This document shows positions 1-10,647 of a stretch of 64,000 nt of DNA, in pieces. This DNA is from Pseudonocardia kujensis. Lineage in GTDB: Bacteria; Actinomycetota; Actinomycetes; Mycobacteriales; Pseudonocardiaceae. The notes below the pieces were generated by a model. It worked only from the letters and a program-made list of their open reading frames with translations. It was not told where the DNA came from and did no database searches. Position numbers and translations under genes: made by a program. The stretch spans positions 95,043 through 159,042 of the forward strand of contig NZ_JAJSOK010000010.1 of assembly GCF_021283305.1 (NCBI RefSeq). Reading direction: 5' to 3'. Each line of letters starts with the position of its first letter. Position 1 is the stretch's first letter.

Positions 1-1601
1 CGCGTGTCGGCGCACGCGGTGGCCACCAGCTTCTCGCGCAGGGCCAGGCACGCGCGATGCACCGCAGTGCTCGAGTTGGCCGCACCCCACGAGCCGCCCG
101 AGCCCGCGCCGACCGGGTACTCCGAACGCCCGAGTTCGACCCGTACCCGATCCGGCGCCAGTCCGAGCCCGTCGGCCGCGACCTGGGTCAGGATGGTGTA
201 AGTGCCCGTACCGATGTCGGTCATGTCCGTCTCGACGACGGCGCGGCCGTCCGCCGCCAACCGCACCCGGGCCGTTGTCGGCGCCTGGAAGTGTCCGCGG
301 ATCCCCGCAGCCATGCCGTGGCCGATCAACCACTGCCCGTCGCGCACGCTCGCCGGCGTCGCGACCCGGCGCTCCCACCCGAACCGTCGCGCGCCTTCGC
401 GCAGGCAGCCGACCAGACGTCGTTCGCTGAACGGCACCCCTCGCTCGGGGTCGACGGAGGGCTCGTTGCGGATCCGCAGCTCGACCGGATCCATGCCGAG
501 CTCGACGGCCAGCTCGTCCATCGCCGACTCGACGGCCAGCAGCCCCGGCGCCTCCCCCGGCGCTCGGACGTCTTCCCCGCGCAGCACGTCCAGCGGCATG
601 AGCCGGTGGCTCGTCAGCCGGTTCGGCGCGGCGTAGAGGCTGCGTGTGGTGGCAGCCGTCGGCTCGATGTACTCCCAGTGCCGGTTCGTGGCCATCGTGG
701 CCTCGTGTGCGATCGCGACCAGGCGCCCGTCCCGCTGCGCGCCCAGCCGAACGCGTTGGTCCGACGTCGGGCGCACGCCGGTGAGCTGGAAGATCTGTTG
801 CCGGGTCAGCGCGATCTTCACCGGCCGGCGCAACGCGCGCGCGGCGAACGCCGCCAGGATCGCCTCGGCGTGGATCCGCAGCTTGGAGCCGAAACCTCCG
901 CCGACGTACGGGGCGACGACGTGGATCCGCTCCGGATCCATCCGTAGCGTGCTGGCCATCGAGGCCCGGGCGGCGTCGACGATCTGCGTGCTGACGTAGA
1001 CGATCAGGTCCTCGCCGTCCGGCACCGCCAGACAGGCATGCGGTTCCATCGGCTGCGAAAGCTCGTACGGCGTCGTGTAGCGCTCGTCGATCGTGACGGG
1101 AGAGGAACCGAACCCGGCTTCGAAGTCACCCACGGCGGTGGCGACCGGGACGATGCCGTAGATCGGGCCGGCGGGCACGTAGGCCTGCTCCAGGCCGGCG
1201 GCGAAGTCGAAGGAGCCGGGCTCGACCGTGTACTCGACGTCGACCAGGTCGGCCGCCGCCCGCGCCTGTTCGACGGTCGCGGCGACGACGAGCGCCACGG
1301 CTTCCCCGTAGTGGTCGACGTCGGGGCCGCTCATCACCGGATGGGCCCGCCAGAACTCGAAGGGGAGGGACGGGTCGGGGGTGCCCTGGGCCGGGAGGTC
1401 GTGAGAGGTCAGCACCCTGTGCACTCCGGGCGAGCGTCCGGCCCTGTGAGTGTCGATCCGGGCGATGCGGCCCCTGCCGATCGTCGCCCCGACGACGGAT
1501 CCGTAGAGCGGCTGGCCGGCCTCCCAGTGCTCGTAGGCATAGGTCGCCCGACCGGTGACCTTGAACGGGCCGTCCACGCGGTCGAGAGCCTGGCCGATCA
1601 T
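1..1601 (-). CDS. paoC: Molybdopterin-binding subunit of PaoABC/YagTSR-type aldehyde/xanthine dehydrogenase (3' end outside window)
   Basis: Catalytic large subunit of a xanthine-oxidase-family hydroxylase, carrying the molybdenum cofactor. Reading leftward from ATG at 1601 the frame is open to the window edge (about 533 codons seen; the family is about 730). The start reads MIGQALDRVDGPFKVTGRA, typical of these subunits, and the last part contains the glycine-rich GAGSGGSWGAANSS stretch seen near the cofactor. It lies 10 bases after the FAD subunit, completing the 2Fe-2S, FAD, Mo order of paoABC. PaoABC oxidises aromatic aldehydes in E. coli; the substrate here is not visible. No internal stop was seen. 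The C-terminal third and the active-site Glu lie outside the window. Confidence 0.9.
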   Translation of the reverse strand, partial: MIGQALDRVDGPFKVTGRATYAYEHWEAGQPLYGSVVGATIGRGRIARIDTHRAGRSPGVHRVLTSHDLPAQGTPDPSLPFEFWRAHPVMSGPDVDHYGEAVALVVAATVEQARAAADLVDVEYTVEPGSFDFAAGLEQAYVPAGPIYGIVPVATAVGDFEAGFGSSPVTIDERYTTPYELSQPMEPHACLAVPDGEDLIVYVSTQIVDAARASMASTLRMDPERIHVVAPYVGGGFGSKLRIHAEAILAAFAARALRRPVKIALTRQQIFQLTGVRPTSDQRVRLGAQRDGRLVAIAHEATMATNRHWEYIEPTAATTRSLYAAPNRLTSHRLMPLDVLRGEDVRAPGEAPGLLAVESAMDELAVELGMDPVELRIRNEPSVDPERGVPFSERRLVGCLREGARRFGWERRVATPASVRDGQWLIGHGMAAGIRGHFQAPTTARVRLAADGRAVVETDMTDIGTGTYTILTQVAADGLGLAPDRVRVELGRSEYPVGAGSGGSWGAANSSTAVHRACLALREKLVATACADT

Positions 1602-1611
1602 CGTCGCCTCC

Positions 1612-2595
1612 TCAACTCGCCCGGGCAACCTGCGCCAGCGTCCGGCAGAGCGTGCGCTTGGCCAGCTCGATCTTGAAATCGTTGCACCCCTGCCCCACCG
1701 CGTGGCGCATCGCCGCTTCCGCGGCGGCGCGATATGTGGCCATCGTGGCCGGACGGCCGGTCAGCGCGGCCTCCGCCTCGACGGACCGCCAGGGCTTGGG
1801 CGCCACCCCGCCGAACGCCACCCGTGCCGCACGGATCGTTCCTTCCTCGACCGCGGCCACCGCCGCCACGGAGACCAGTGCGAACTCGTAGGACGCCCGG
1901 TCCCGCACCTTGCGGTAGCGCTGCCGGCCCGGTGGAGGCGGCGGCAGGACGACGCCGGTGATCATCTCGCCCGGCCGCAACACGGTCTCTCGGTGCGGCG
2001 TCTCGCCCGGGAGCCGGTAGAAGTCCGTGATGTCGACCCGACGGAGGGAGTGAGCCGCGTCGAGCAACTCGATCCGGGCGTCCAGCACCGTCATCGCGAC
2101 GGCCATGTCCGAGGGATGGGTGGCGATGCAGGCCTCGCTCGCGCCGAGGATCGCATGCATGCGGTTGAAACCGCCGATCGCCGAGCACCCGGAGCCGGGG
2201 TCGCGCTTGTTGCAGCCCGCGGCAGTGTCGGAGAAGTACGGGCAGCGGGTGCGCTGCACCAGGTTCCCCCCGACGGACGCCTTGTTCCGCAACTGGCCCG
2301 AGGCCCCGGACACCAGCGCCTCCGACAGCACCGGATAACGGTTCCGCACGCGGGCGTCGGCCGCGGTGTCGGAATTGGCAGCCTGCGCGCCGATCCGCAG
2401 TCCGCCGTCCGACAGCTCCTCGATGTCCCGCAACGGCAGCCGACTGATGTCCACCAGATGGCTCGGCCGCTCCACGTCGAGCTTCATCAGATCGAGCAGA
2501 TTCGTTCCCCCGCTGATGAACTTCGCGCCTGCTCGGCGCCCTGCTGCCACCGCGGCCCGCGCGTCCGTCGCGCGCTCGTAGGTGAAGGGCCTCAT
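1612..2595 (-). CDS. paoB: FAD-binding subunit of PaoABC-type molybdenum hydroxylase, with extra FeS signature
   Basis: Passes electrons from the Mo/2Fe-2S subunits to FAD. The N-terminus has the FAD-binding [10 protein letters not shown] segment (about residues 30-40), then [15 protein letters not shown]. The cysteine pattern RCPYF...GCNK...GSGCSAIGG at about residues 125-150 matches the unusual [4Fe-4S] site of E. coli PaoB/YagS and is absent from ordinary CoxM proteins, which is why the cluster is assigned to the Pao group. The start at 2595 gives 327 aa (family 310-330) and overlaps the stop of the 2Fe-2S subunit by four bases (ATGA), indicating coupled translation. An upstream in-frame ATG at 2661 would add a non-homologous leader and is not used here. 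Confidence 0.92.
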   Translation of the reverse strand: MRPFTYERATDARAAVAAGRRAGAKFISGGTNLLDLMKLDVERPSHLVDISRLPLRDIEELSDGGLRIGAQAANSDTAADARVRNRYPVLSEALVSGASGQLRNKASVGGNLVQRTRCPYFSDTAAGCNKRDPGSGCSAIGGFNRMHAILGASEACIATHPSDMAVAMTVLDARIELLDAAHSLRRVDITDFYRLPGETPHRETVLRPGEMITGVVLPPPPPGRQRYRKVRDRASYEFALVSVAAVAAVEEGTIRAARVAFGGVAPKPWRSVEAEAALTGRPATMATYRAAAEAAMRHAVGQGCNDFKIELAKRTLCRTLAQVARAS

Positions 2596-3206
2596 CGCGG
2601 ACCCTTCCCCGTCACGCTGTGAATGGCTGCAACGATGTTCGGATAAGCGGCGCACCGGCAAATATTGCCGCTCATTCGCTCGCGGATCTCCGCATCGGTC
2701 AGAGCCGTCCTCGGCGACGCGACATCAGCGGTCACGTGGCTGGGCCAACCCGCCCGCACTTCGGCGAGCATGCCGATCGCCGAGCAGATCTGCCCAGGGG
2801 TGCAATAGCCGCACTGGAAGGCGTCGCACTCGACGAACGCGCGCTGCATGGCGTCCAGATCCTCGCGATCGCCCACACCCTCGATCGTCACCACCCGGTC
2901 GCCCTCGTGCATCACCGCGAGCGTCAGACAGGAATTGATCCGCCGGCCGTCGACCAGCACCGTGCACGCGCCGCATTGCCCGTGGTCACACCCCTTCTTG
3001 GTCCCGCTCAGGTGCAGGTGCTCGCGCAACGCGTCGAGCAGCGACGTCCGCGCGTCCAGCTCGAGACGCTCCACCTGACCGTTGACGTCCAAGGTGATCG
3101 CCAACAGCTGCGGCGGTTCGTCCTCGTTCTGCTCCGCTGCGGGTGCTGCAGCCCCGGCCACGCCCGATGACGTCATCCCCGTGACGCCCGTCACCACGTC
3201 GCTCAC
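2592..3206 (-). CDS. paoA: 2Fe-2S subunit of PaoABC-type molybdenum hydroxylase
   Basis: Small electron-transfer subunit carrying two [2Fe-2S] clusters. The plant-type ferredoxin motif [16 protein letters not shown] sits near residues 70-85 and a second cluster motif, CGYCTPGQ followed by [11 protein letters not shown], lies in the C-terminal half. GTG at 3206 is chosen because GGGAGG stands five bases upstream of it; ATG at 3176 is the alternative. An Ala/Gly-rich N-terminus of about 30 residues precedes the ferredoxin domain. PaoA of E. coli has a Tat signal there, but no clear twin-arginine pair is visible, so the enzyme is probably cytoplasmic. First gene of the minus-strand operon. Confidence 0.92.
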   Translation of the reverse strand: MSDVVTGVTGMTSSGVAGAAAPAAEQNEDEPPQLLAITLDVNGQVERLELDARTSLLDALREHLHLSGTKKGCDHGQCGACTVLVDGRRINSCLTLAVMHEGDRVVTIEGVGDREDLDAMQRAFVECDAFQCGYCTPGQICSAIGMLAEVRAGWPSHVTADVASPRTALTDAEIRERMSGNICRCAAYPNIVAAIHSVTGKGPR

Positions 3207-3608
3207 CACGGCCTCCCGTCCTGGCTCGGTGTGCACGCCACTCGCGGTCGTGCGCCCCCGGTCGCGTCGGGAACGACGACCCCGGCGCACGCGAATCTCG
3301 TCACCCGGTCCGCGGACCTCGCGCGTCGGGCCCGGCGGCGGCGGCCACCGTCCGCGCCCCGGCCGACGTCGGCAAGGGCCATCGGACTCGGGCAGGGCGG
3401 GACCGCCGCTCCTGGCAACAACGTCCGCGGAGCAAGCACGCGCCCGGGCAGCCGGTGGTCGGCGTCGGGCGCCGCCAGGGACTGCCCATTGCGTGACCAC
3501 CGTCACCTCACCTCGGGTGGACGATGTCCCGGACGTCCCACGGAGGCACGGTGCGCGTCGTTCGCCGTCTCACCGGGTCCGCCCGCGGCCCCGCAGAGGA
3601 GGACCGCA
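3207..3608. other. Divergent intergenic region
   Basis: About 400 bases between the leftward hydroxylase operon and the rightward small membrane protein gene, so promoters for both should lie here. The open frames crossing it are arginine/proline-rich shadows without family resemblance. No confident -35/-10 pair, repeat or RNA was recognised. Confidence 0.5.
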
Positions 3609-3947
3609 ATGTCAACGACCACCACGCCTGCCGGCGCAGCACAGGAACCTCGGACCACCGGGACCTCCGCCGAGGCACCTGCCGTCCGGGTCGGCCATGG
3701 CGAGCTGTTGCGCGCGATCGAGAAGAACGTGCAGGACAACTCGGTCAAGGTCGAGATCTCGGGCCTGGGCACCGTTCGGCTGCCGGCCGCCGACTCGCTG
3801 GCCTGGATCGGTGGTCTGGTCACCCTGGCCGCCGTCGGAATCCTCGAGTGGCCGGTGGCCGCCGCGATCGGCGTGGGGCATCTGCTCTCCCGCCAGCGGC
3901 ACCTGCGGCTCCTGCGGGACTTCGGGGAAGCGCTCGAGGAGGCATGA
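3609..3947 (+). CDS. Small single-pass membrane protein of unknown function
   Basis: A 112-residue protein not assigned to a named family. It starts at ATG 3609, seven bases after GAGGAGG. A disordered Thr/Ala/Pro-rich N-terminus (about 1-30) is followed by a soluble segment (VGHGELLRAIEKNVQDNSVKV, given in part), a hydrophobic helix around residues 60-85 (WIGGLVTLAAVGILEWPVAA) and a basic/acidic C-terminal tail ending in GEALEEA. The layout suggests an inner-membrane protein with a cytoplasmic tail. It is monocistronic, since the next plus-strand gene is over 600 bases away. The strong ribosome site, balanced composition and lack of a competing frame support a real gene. Confidence 0.7.
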   Translation: MSTTTTPAGAAQEPRTTGTSAEAPAVRVGHGELLRAIEKNVQDNSVKVEISGLGTVRLPAADSLAWIGGLVTLAAVGILEWPVAAAIGVGHLLSRQRHLRLLRDFGEALEEA

Positions 3948-4239
3948 GCCTCCGGCCCCTGCCCTCCGCCGCCCGCCGGCGATCCGTTTCCGCAGGTCGC
4001 CAGGTCATCGGACCCCCGGCGTCGACGAAGAGAGCGCGGGGAGGGTTCGACCTCGTTCGAGCCCGAGGGTTGCCGGGCGACGCCATCGCGCCACCGGGCG
4101 CCCCGCCGTCGGTGTGGCGGGGCGTTCTGAGGTTCTCACCGGCGCCCGGAGGTGCTGGCCTTCGGAGGGGCCCGTCCGGCGGTGGGAGCTCCCGCTCGCC
4201 CTCGACGCCCGGCGATCACGGGCCCGAAGGATCCCGTCC

Positions 4240-4440
4240 TCAGCGGCGCGGCGAGGCGGTGATCTGGTGCCTCGCCGCCTGCAGGTACCGGGCGACCTCA
4301 CCGGTGATCCGGTCCGCCTCCCTGCTCAGCACGTCCATCCGCTCGTCCACGGGCACCGAGGCGTAGGCGACCACGAGATCCTCGAGCCGGCCGCAGCAAC
4401 ATCGCGGCCGCCTCGGCCCGCGTCTCCCCCGGAGTCAGTA
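4240..4440 (-). pseudogene. Short degenerate ORF, unknown
   Basis: On the minus strand a helical coding-like stretch ends at the stop 4240-4242 (DERMDVLSREADRITGEVAR in its middle, then QAARHQITASPRR). It is open back to a GTG at 4374 (44 aa). Immediately upstream the similar-quality stretch TPGETRAEAAAMLLR continues in another frame, so a frameshift near 4395 is likely. The family was not recognised. The rest of 3948-4607 holds nothing identifiable. Confidence 0.3.
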
Positions 4441-4607
4441 CACGTTCCACTCCTCCAGTTGTCCCGCAGAACCGCCACCGCGGGCAACCGACGCGCGGGA
4501 CGAGTCGATGAACAGCCCGTGTCGCTCGGCCCGCTGCTCCTGACGGCGGCTCGCGGTCACGCTGCGCGGCGGAGCCCCACCGGCTCCGACGCGCGCACAC
4601 TCGCTCC

Positions 4608-5618
4608 ATGGCGCCGAACGTCGGGTTCGAGGACGGTCCGGCTCGCGGGCAGCTACCCGTCGAGGGTGAGCTCCCGGAACTCGACGGTGCCACCGCGTGG
4701 CTGAACTCCGCACCGCTGACGCGGGACGCGCTGCGCGGCAACGTCGTCGTCGTCCAGTTCTGCACCTTCTCCTGCATCAACTGGCTGCGCACCGTGCCCT
4801 ACGTGCGGGCCTGGGCCGAGAAGTACCGCGACGCCGGGCTGGTCCTGATCGGCGCCCACTCCCCGGAGTTCCCGTTCGAGCACGACCAGGCGAAGATCCG
4901 GACGGCCCTGGACCGGCTCGCCGTGGAGCATCCGATCGCGGTCGACAACGACTTCGCGATCTGGCGCGCCTTCGACAACGCCTACTGGCCCGCCCTCTAC
5001 TTCGTCGACGGCGACGGACGCATCCGCCACCACCACTTCGGCGAGGAGGACTACGAACGATCGGAACGGGTGATCCAGCAGCTGGTCGCCGAGTCCGGCC
5101 GCGACGACGTCGACGGTGACCTGGTCTCCGTCGATCCCACCGGGGTGTTCCGCGCCGCCGACTGGGCAGCGCTGGGCACGCCGGAGACCTACGTCGGCTA
5201 CGCCCGCGCCACCGGCTTTGCCTCGCCGGGCGGCGTCGACCCGGACCGCGGCAAGGCCTACGACGCGCCCTCCCGGCTCGCCCTCAACCAGTGGGCGCTC
5301 GCGGGCGACTGGACGGTGGGCGACCAGACCACGACGCTGAACGAGCCCGGCGGACGGATCCTGCACCGCTTCCACGGAAGGGACCTCAATCTCGTGCTCG
5401 GCTCCCGCACCGGCGCGCCGGTGCGGTACCGGGTGCGGATCGACGGGAGGCCGCCCGCCGGGGCCGCCGGCCTCGACACCGACCCGCGTGGCGAGGGCAC
5501 GATCACCGAGGAGCGGCTCCACCAGCTGATCCGCCAGGACGGCCCGATCGCCGACCGTACCGTCGAGATCACCTTCCTCGACACCGGCGCCCAGGCCTAC
5601 GTCTTCACCTTCGGCTGA
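4608..5618 (+). CDS. Thioredoxin-fold (DipZ C-terminal-like) protein with SCINW in place of SCINC
   Basis: Residues about 15-160 form a redoxin domain resembling the soluble C-terminal part of DipZ/TlpA-like proteins: VVVVQFCTFSCINWLRTVP, then GAHSPEFPFEHD, and a conserved W-P-A-LYFVDGDG segment. Residues about 190-336 form a second beta-rich domain (LNQWALAGDWTVG, later ITFLDTGAQAYVFTFG) that also accompanies DipZ. There is no signal peptide or transmembrane segment, so it is probably cytoplasmic. In relatives the active site is SCINC; here the resolving Cys is Trp (SCINW), although a Cys three residues before the remaining one (CTFSC) might substitute. Disulfide exchange is therefore uncertain. 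Start ATG 4608; 336 aa. Confidence 0.85.
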   Translation: MAPNVGFEDGPARGQLPVEGELPELDGATAWLNSAPLTRDALRGNVVVVQFCTFSCINWLRTVPYVRAWAEKYRDAGLVLIGAHSPEFPFEHDQAKIRTALDRLAVEHPIAVDNDFAIWRAFDNAYWPALYFVDGDGRIRHHHFGEEDYERSERVIQQLVAESGRDDVDGDLVSVDPTGVFRAADWAALGTPETYVGYARATGFASPGGVDPDRGKAYDAPSRLALNQWALAGDWTVGDQTTTLNEPGGRILHRFHGRDLNLVLGSRTGAPVRYRVRIDGRPPAGAAGLDTDPRGEGTITEERLHQLIRQDGPIADRTVEITFLDTGAQAYVFTFG

Positions 5619-7043
<1,425 letters not shown>

Positions 7044-7156
7044 CCCGCTGCGGCGCCGGCGGCCCCGTCAGCTCCGGCGGGCGGGGCCGCCCCGCCCTGC
7101 CCGCCGCCTCCGGCTCGGGGTCGGGTCTGCCCGCGACGGGACCGGGTCCGGGTCCC

Positions 7157-8521
7157 CTACCGGGAGTCCCCGGAAGGGCCGAGACCGAGGTGCTCGCGCA
7201 GGGTGGTGCCGGTGTAGCGCTCCCGGTAGACGCCACGGTCCTGCAGCTCGGGCACCAGTCGGTCGACGATGTCGTCGAGCCCGTCGGGCGTGAGGTACGG
7301 CGAGACGTTGAAGCCGTCGACCGCACCGCTCCGGACGAAGTGCGCGAACTTCTCGGCGAGCCCGCCCGGCGTGCCGACGTGCCCGCGCTGGGGCCCCAGC
7401 GCGATCACCGTCTCCCGCAGGGTGAGCCCACGCGCCTCGGCGGTCTCGCGCCAGGTCCGCACGATCTCCCGCGGGTCCTTCCACCGCCGGCTGCCCATCT
7501 CCCCGGTCGGTGCGGTGACGACCGGGTCCTCCGCGGGGAGCGGGCCGTCGGCGTCCCGGTCGGCCAGGTCGATCCCCCACACCTGCCCGGCGATCGCCAG
7601 CGCGGTCGCGGGCGTGACCTGGTGCAGCCGGATCCAGCGCGCCTTCTCGGCCGCCTCCTTCTCGGTGTCGCCGAGGATGATCTCCGTGCCGGGCAGGATG
7701 CGGAGCGCGTCCTCGGGACGCCCCGCCGTGCGGAGCCGGGCGCGGAGGTCACCCGCGAAGGCGAGTGCATCGGCGAAGTCACTGCCGTGCGCGGAGAAGA
7801 CGACGTCGGCGTTGCGGGCGGCGAAGTCCCGGCCCTCGGCCGAGTCGCCCGCCTGGAAGATCACGGGGTGTCCCTGCGGACTGCGGGGCAGGGTCGGGGT
7901 GATCTCGACGTCGAACTGGCTCGTCCGGGCCCCGACGGTCGCGATGCCCTTGGGGTCGGCCCAGTCCTCGGCGTCGGGGCCGGTCGCGAGCGCGTCGGCG
8001 TCCCAGGAGTCCCAGATCTGCCGGGCCACGGTGAGGAACTGTTCGGCGCGGACGTACCGGTCGGCGTGGTCGAGATAGCCGCCGCGCCGGAAGTTCTCCC
8101 CGGTCCAGGCGTTGTCGGTGGTCACCACGTTCCAGCCGGCCCGGCCCTTCGACAGCACGTCCAGGCCGGAGAGCCGCCGGGCGAGGTCGGCCGGCTCGTT
8201 GTAGGTGGTGTTCTGGGTGGCGACCAGCCCGATCCGCTCGGTCACGCCGGCCAGCGCGGCCAGCTGCGTGATCGCGTCCGGACGGCCCGCGACGTCGAGG
8301 TCGTGGATCTTCCCGCCCGACTCCCGCAGCCGCAGCCCCTCGCCGAGGAAGAAGGCGTCGAACAGGCCGCGTTCCGCCGTGGTGATCATGCGGCGGAACG
8401 ACGAGAAGTCGATCTGCGAGCCGCTCTCCGGCAACGACCAGATCGTCCAGTGGTTGACGCCCTGGAAGAACACCCCCAGGTGCAGCCGGGCGTCGGGACG
8501 CGGGTAGTCGGTGCTGCTCAT
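7157..8521 (-). CDS. FMN-dependent monooxygenase, NtaA/SnaA/DszA (LLM) family
   Basis: Class C two-component flavin monooxygenase, 454 aa, the usual length of the NtaA/YxeK/YtnJ group that oxidises C-S or C-N bonds with reduced FMN from a separate reductase. Recognisable segments are LHLGVFFQGVNHWTIW at the N-terminus, FDAFFLGEGL, GLVATQNTTYNEPADLARR, GRAGWNVVTTDNAWTGENF and HPVIFQAGDSAEGRDFAARN. ATG 8521 overlaps the stop of the preceding LLM gene by four bases. Last gene of the ABC-transporter operon at 7157-12855. With a GNAT and a polar-amino-acid transporter this matches the organisation used to recover sulfur from S-alkylated cysteine in Bacillus (yxe/ytm operons); the substrate is inferred. 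Confidence 0.9.
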   Translation of the reverse strand: MSSTDYPRPDARLHLGVFFQGVNHWTIWSLPESGSQIDFSSFRRMITTAERGLFDAFFLGEGLRLRESGGKIHDLDVAGRPDAITQLAALAGVTERIGLVATQNTTYNEPADLARRLSGLDVLSKGRAGWNVVTTDNAWTGENFRRGGYLDHADRYVRAEQFLTVARQIWDSWDADALATGPDAEDWADPKGIATVGARTSQFDVEITPTLPRSPQGHPVIFQAGDSAEGRDFAARNADVVFSAHGSDFADALAFAGDLRARLRTAGRPEDALRILPGTEIILGDTEKEAAEKARWIRLHQVTPATALAIAGQVWGIDLADRDADGPLPAEDPVVTAPTGEMGSRRWKDPREIVRTWRETAEARGLTLRETVIALGPQRGHVGTPGGLAEKFAHFVRSGAVDGFNVSPYLTPDGLDDIVDRLVPELQDRGVYRERYTGTTLREHLGLGPSGDSR

Positions 8522-9603
8522 GCGGTCCCCTCCACGGAGGTCAGGTGCCGGCCGAACCGGGAGGCGGGGCGGGGCAGCCCGAGGGTGCTGCGCAGGGAGG
8601 CGCCCGGTCGCGGGCGAGCGGCGGTACCGGACCGGAACAGGGCCGGGAGCACCCGGGCGGACAGCTCCGGCAGGTCCTCCTCGAGGACGGCGGGGCGCAG
8701 CCGCACCCCGTCGACGACGCCGGCGAGCTCCTCCAGCAGCGCGACCAGCCCGCCGGGCGGACCCGTGTAGCGCAGCCGCGGACCGGCCGGCCACGGTGCG
8801 CGCCGGTCGAGGTCGGCCAGCCGCGCCGCAGCGGTGTGGGCCGGGGTGTCGAGGGCGATCTCCAGCTCGGCGAACCGCAACCCCGTGCCCCGACCGGCGA
8901 GGGCGGCGACGGACCGGCCCTGCACGAGCTCGACGTCGGCCACGTCCTCGGGCAGCAGGCCCGCCGGTGCGAGCACCACCAGCTGCCCCTGCGGCGGCCG
9001 GGGCACGATCGCCGGGCCCTTCACCGAATACGTCTCGCCGACGAAGTCGATGTAGTGCAGCTTGTCCCGGTCCAGGTAGCGCCCGGTGCCGACGTCGCGG
9101 ACCGCGGCGTCGTCCTCCCAGGAGTCCCACAGGTCGCGGGCCACCCGGACGGCGTCGAGGGCCTCGCGGCGCAGCGCCGCCGTGCCCTCGACGACCGGGC
9201 GCCCCAGGGCGCGGGCGGCCGCCGGGTCGTCCGTCGCGGCGACCAGCCACGCGGCCCGGCCGGCCGCGGCGAAGTCGAGCGACGCGAGCTGCGACGAGAC
9301 GTGGAACGGCTCGGAGTAGGTCGTGGACACGACGGGCGCGAGGCCCAGCACGGTGGTGTGCACCGCCGCGAAGGCGGCCCGCTCCACCGCGCCGATCCGC
9401 CCGACCGGCCCGACCCCGCCGGGCGGCAGCAGCGAGTCGTCGAAGGTGACGAGGGTGAGGCCGGCGTTCTCGGCGACCTGGGCGAGCGCGCGAACGCGCT
9501 CGGGGGTGAGCAGGGCGGCGGGGGCGTGCGACGCCCGCCGCCACGCGGCAGGATGGGCGCCCTCGCCGTCGAGCTCGACGGCGAGGTGCAGAGGGCGGCT
9601 CAT
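8518..9603 (-). CDS. LLM-class flavin-dependent oxidoreductase, divergent NtaA-like
   Basis: A 361-aa luciferase-like TIM-barrel protein, shorter than its neighbour. Family features: RPLHLAVELDGEGAHPAAWR at the start, NAGLTLVTFDDSLLPPGG, FHVSSQLASLDFAAAGRAAW and ARDLWDSWEDDAAVRD. The equivalent position of the partner gene reads ARQIWDSWDAD, so the two are distant paralogues. Ala substitutions are common and the C-terminal half is poorly conserved, so it could be a second catalytic or a structural partner. It lies 17 bases after the lipoprotein gene and overlaps the next gene by four bases. ATG 9603 follows GGAGCACCCC. Confidence 0.85.
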   Translation of the reverse strand: MSRPLHLAVELDGEGAHPAAWRRASHAPAALLTPERVRALAQVAENAGLTLVTFDDSLLPPGGVGPVGRIGAVERAAFAAVHTTVLGLAPVVSTTYSEPFHVSSQLASLDFAAAGRAAWLVAATDDPAAARALGRPVVEGTAALRREALDAVRVARDLWDSWEDDAAVRDVGTGRYLDRDKLHYIDFVGETYSVKGPAIVPRPPQGQLVVLAPAGLLPEDVADVELVQGRSVAALAGRGTGLRFAELEIALDTPAHTAAARLADLDRRAPWPAGPRLRYTGPPGGLVALLEELAGVVDGVRLRPAVLEEDLPELSARVLPALFRSGTAARPRPGASLRSTLGLPRPASRFGRHLTSVEGTA

Positions 9604-9620
9604 GGGGTGCTCCTCGCGGA

Positions 9621-10613
9621 TCAGGACGCGGCCTTGCGCGGCAGGCCGGGCGGGTTGACGGCGGAGGTCTGCAGCGCCTCGTTCGTCAGGTTCCAGCGGC
9701 CGAGGACCTCGGCGTACTTCCCGTTCGCGATCACCGAGTTCAGCGCCTCGTTCAGCGCCGTGACCAGCCCGTCGTCCTTCTTGGTCATCGCCGCGATGTC
9801 GGCCTGCACGCCGCCGCCCCCGCCGTTGACCGAGCCGACGATCTTCGTCTTGCCGCCGGTGGCGACGTGGTAGGCGACGCCGGGGTTCGGCCCGAAGTAG
9901 GCGTCGAGGCGGCCGGAGTCGAGGGCGAGGTAGTAGTCGCCGACGTTCTGGTAGTACTGGATCGTCGCCGGCGCGAGCCCCGCCTTCTCGTTCTGCGCGT
10001 TCCAGTCGACCAGGATCTGCTCCTGGTTCGTGCCCGAACCCACGCCGATGGTCAGCCCGGAGATGTCGGCCGGCTTCTCGATGCGCTGTACCTTGCCGGT
10101 GTTCGCCGCCTCGAACGACACGGTGTCCACCCGGTAGGTGGCGAAGTCGTACTTGTCCTTGCGCTCCTCGGTCACCGTGATGTTCGAGAAGCCGGCGTCG
10201 TACTGCCCGGACTCGACGGCGAGGAAGAGGTTCTCCCAGGAGGTCGGCTGCAGGTCCAGCCGCAGCCCGAGGGTGTCGGCGACGAGCTGGGCCAGGTCGG
10301 GCTCGACGCCGATGACGGTGCGGTCGTCGTCGGCCCGGAACGACAGCGGCGGGTTCCCGCTGCCGGTGGTGCCCACGACGAGTGTGCCGCGGTCACGGAT
10401 CGCCTGCGGGACCTTCGCCGCGATGGCGTCGACCTTGTCCGCCCGCACCCGGTTCTGCTCGGGGCTGGTGTTGACGGCGGCGCCGGTGGCCGACGGCGGT
10501 GCCGCGGCCTGGTCGGGGTCCGGCCCGGAGCAGGCCACGGCCGCCAGCACCGGGACGAGGAGGGCGACGGCGGTGAGCCGCAGGTGGCGCAGCGGCCGGG
10601 GGATGCGGGACAT
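9621..10613 (-). CDS. Amino-acid-type ABC transporter substrate-binding lipoprotein
   Basis: Periplasmic-binding-protein family 3 receptor for an ABC importer. Residues 1-28 are a lipoprotein signal ending in the lipobox LAAVAC (Cys28). The mature protein has the standard PBP3 segments: GTLVVGTTGSGNPPLSF, IGVEPDLAQLVADTLGL, TSWENLFLAVESGQYDAGFSN with ITVTEERKDKYDFATY, and IGVGSGTNQEQIL. It is anchored on the outer membrane face and hands its ligand to the permease encoded upstream. Ligands of this family are polar amino acids or cystine-like compounds; operon partners point to a sulfur-bearing amino acid. ATG 10613 is chosen over 10736 because it begins the signal sequence. 330 aa. Confidence 0.93.
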   Translation of the reverse strand: MSRIPRPLRHLRLTAVALLVPVLAAVACSGPDPDQAAAPPSATGAAVNTSPEQNRVRADKVDAIAAKVPQAIRDRGTLVVGTTGSGNPPLSFRADDDRTVIGVEPDLAQLVADTLGLRLDLQPTSWENLFLAVESGQYDAGFSNITVTEERKDKYDFATYRVDTVSFEAANTGKVQRIEKPADISGLTIGVGSGTNQEQILVDWNAQNEKAGLAPATIQYYQNVGDYYLALDSGRLDAYFGPNPGVAYHVATGGKTKIVGSVNGGGGGVQADIAAMTKKDDGLVTALNEALNSVIANGKYAEVLGRWNLTNEALQTSAVNPPGLPRKAAS

Positions 10614-10647
10614 GGGTTTCCTTCGGTCGGGTGGGAGCGCGCCGGGG

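Noticed and set aside
7157..9544. Single 795-aa fusion of the two LLM genes
   Set aside because: The N-terminal part in that frame is Arg/Ala-rich nonsense; the upstream LLM gene is in another frame and ends at 8518.
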